Assembly (NCBI GenBank): GCA_945928335.1
Contig: CAMENK010000040.1
Location: 1-6,385 of the forward strand
DNA length: 6,385 bases
Direction: 5' to 3'
DNA from: an uncultured Bacillota bacterium
Lineage (GTDB): Bacteria; Bacillota_I; Bacilli_A; RF39; UBA660
Numbering within the stretch: position 1 is the stretch's first letter; every line of letters begins with the position of its first letter. The translations under genes were made by a program, and so were the position numbers. The notes beneath the pieces are model-generated. The model was given only the letters and a program-made list of their open reading frames with translations. It was not told the origin of the DNA and did no database searches. Below, in pieces: positions 5,399 through 6,385 of the stretch.

Positions 5399-6385
5399 TT
5401 ATAGTTTAATTATTTCTTTTCCACCTATATAAGGTTGTAAAGCTTTTGGTATTTTAATTGTGCCATCTTCTTGATAGTTATTTTCTATGACTGCTATTAA
5501 ACCACGAGGAGAAGCTACTACCGTATTATTAAGTGTAGTTACAAATTTAGTTCCACTTTCTCCTTTACTTCTTATGCCAAGTCTTCTAGCTTGAGCATCT
5601 CCTAATATAGAACAACTTCCAACTTCAAAATATTTTTGTTGTCTAGGGCTCCAAGCTTCAACATCACATGATTTTTGTTTTAAATCTGCTAGATCTCCAC
5701 TACAACATTCTAAAGTTCTTACTGGAACATCTAAAGTTCTAAAGAATTCAACTGTATAATTCCACATCTTATTATACCAATCCATTCCTTCTTCACTTTT
5801 ACATAATACAACCATTTCTTGCTTTTCAAATTGATGTAATCTATATAAACCTCTTTCTTCTATTCCATGAGCGCCTACTTCTTTTCTAAAGCATGGACTA
5901 TAGCTTGTTAAAGTAATTGGAAGAGCATTTTCATTTATTATTTGTCCTTTAAATTTTCCAATCATTGAATGTTCACTAGTTCCTATTAAGTATAAGTCTT
6001 CTCCATCTATTTTATACATCATGTCATTCATTTCTTCAAAACTCATAACTCCACTTACAACATCACTTCTTATCATGAAAGGTGGAATACAATATGTAAA
6101 ACCTTTATTTATCATAAAGTCTCTAGCATAAGTAAGCATTGCAGAGTGTAATCTTGCAATATCTCCCATTAAATAGTAAAAACCATTTCCGCTTGTTCTT
6201 CCAGCACTTTCTTTATCTAATCCATTAAATGATTCACATATATCTGCATGATAAGGTATTTCATAATTTGGTATTATTGGTTCACCATATTTTTGTATTT
6301 CTACATTTTCAGTATCATCTTTACCAATAGGTACACTTTCATCTATTATATTTGGTATTTTATACATTATTTCTTTTATTTTAGG
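5399..6385 (-). CDS. serS: Seryl-tRNA synthetase, partial (N-terminus outside window)
   Basis: This cytoplasmic class II enzyme charges tRNA-Ser (and tRNA-Sec where present) with serine. About 328 codons are visible, and the frame stays open to the window edge. The first in-frame ATG (6367) lies in the conserved segment just before IPNI..SVPIG, so it is internal; the usual N-terminal tRNA-binding coiled coil of about 100 residues must lie outside. Counting from that Met: IPNIIDESVPIG (4-15), the serine-binding TSE (130-132, TAE in E. coli), motif 2 with CFRKEVG (159-165) and HQFEKQE (178-184), GDLADLK (224-230), the GSCS signature (250-253) with QARRLGIR (259-266), and motif 3 NNTVVASPRGLIAVIEN (280-296). 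It ends with IPKALQPYIGG (306-316), as expected. The TSEH, EAWSPRQQKYFEVGSCS and NNTVVA wording resembles the archaeal-like SerRS lineage rather than the E. coli/B. subtilis type. The truncation is only the window boundary, not a mutation. Confidence 0.97.
   Translation of the reverse strand, partial: PKIKEIMYKIPNIIDESVPIGKDDTENVEIQKYGEPIIPNYEIPYHADICESFNGLDKESAGRTSGNGFYYLMGDIARLHSAMLTYARDFMINKGFTYCIPPFMIRSDVVSGVMSFEEMNDMMYKIDGEDLYLIGTSEHSMIGKFKGQIINENALPITLTSYSPCFRKEVGAHGIEERGLYRLHQFEKQEMVVLCKSEEGMDWYNKMWNYTVEFFRTLDVPVRTLECCSGDLADLKQKSCDVEAWSPRQQKYFEVGSCSILGDAQARRLGIRSKGESGTKFVTTLNNTVVASPRGLIAVIENNYQEDGTIKIPKALQPYIGGKEIIKL

Noticed and set aside
6365..6367. ATG 6367 as the start of serS
   Set aside because: The frame stays open upstream to the window edge and this Met sits in the conserved core entry segment, so a 322-aa protein would lack the whole tRNA-binding domain.
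1..6385. UGA-as-tryptophan code of Mycoplasma-type organisms
   Set aside because: Tryptophans checked in rarA, serS and the repeat protein are UGG, and all frames close normally, so the standard bacterial code suffices.

Overview
The window is a very AT-rich stretch of bacterial chromosome. It has GG-rich ribosome binding sites (AAGGGGG, GGTGAT), one near-consensus sigma-A promoter and UGG for every tryptophan checked, so UGA need not be recoded. This fits a low-GC Firmicute, probably an uncultured gut-type lineage of Bacilli or Clostridia near the Mollicutes rather than a Mycoplasma. The taxonomic guess is inference from composition and from remembered family resemblance.

Layout: rarA, an AAA+ replication/recombination ATPase, lies on the + strand (55-1248). 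Everything else lies on the - strand. rarA converges on a two-gene operon (4424 down to 1276) and a shared 12-bp hairpin terminator separates them. The operon has its own promoter at 4458-4486. Its first gene encodes a 490-residue single-pass membrane protein with a cytoplasmic coiled coil and an unrecognised exterior domain. Seventeen bases later comes a 552-residue signal-anchored protein with a pilin-like segment followed by ten cysteine-pair repeats. Upstream of the promoter is a membrane-anchored protein that looks like a polysaccharide deacetylase (NodB fold) without its catalytic residues (5356-4532). Before that is the 3' part of seryl-tRNA synthetase (6385-5399), whose start lies outside the window.

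rarA and serS are housekeeping genes. The three genes between them all encode proteins with one membrane segment near the N-terminus or mid-protein and a large exterior part, so this block looks like a cell-envelope locus. The best candidate for something undescribed is the operon at 1276-4424. It pairs a coiled-coil transmembrane protein with a disulfide-capable repeat protein, and its promoter -35 box is buried in an inverted repeat. No function can be assigned to either protein from sequence alone.
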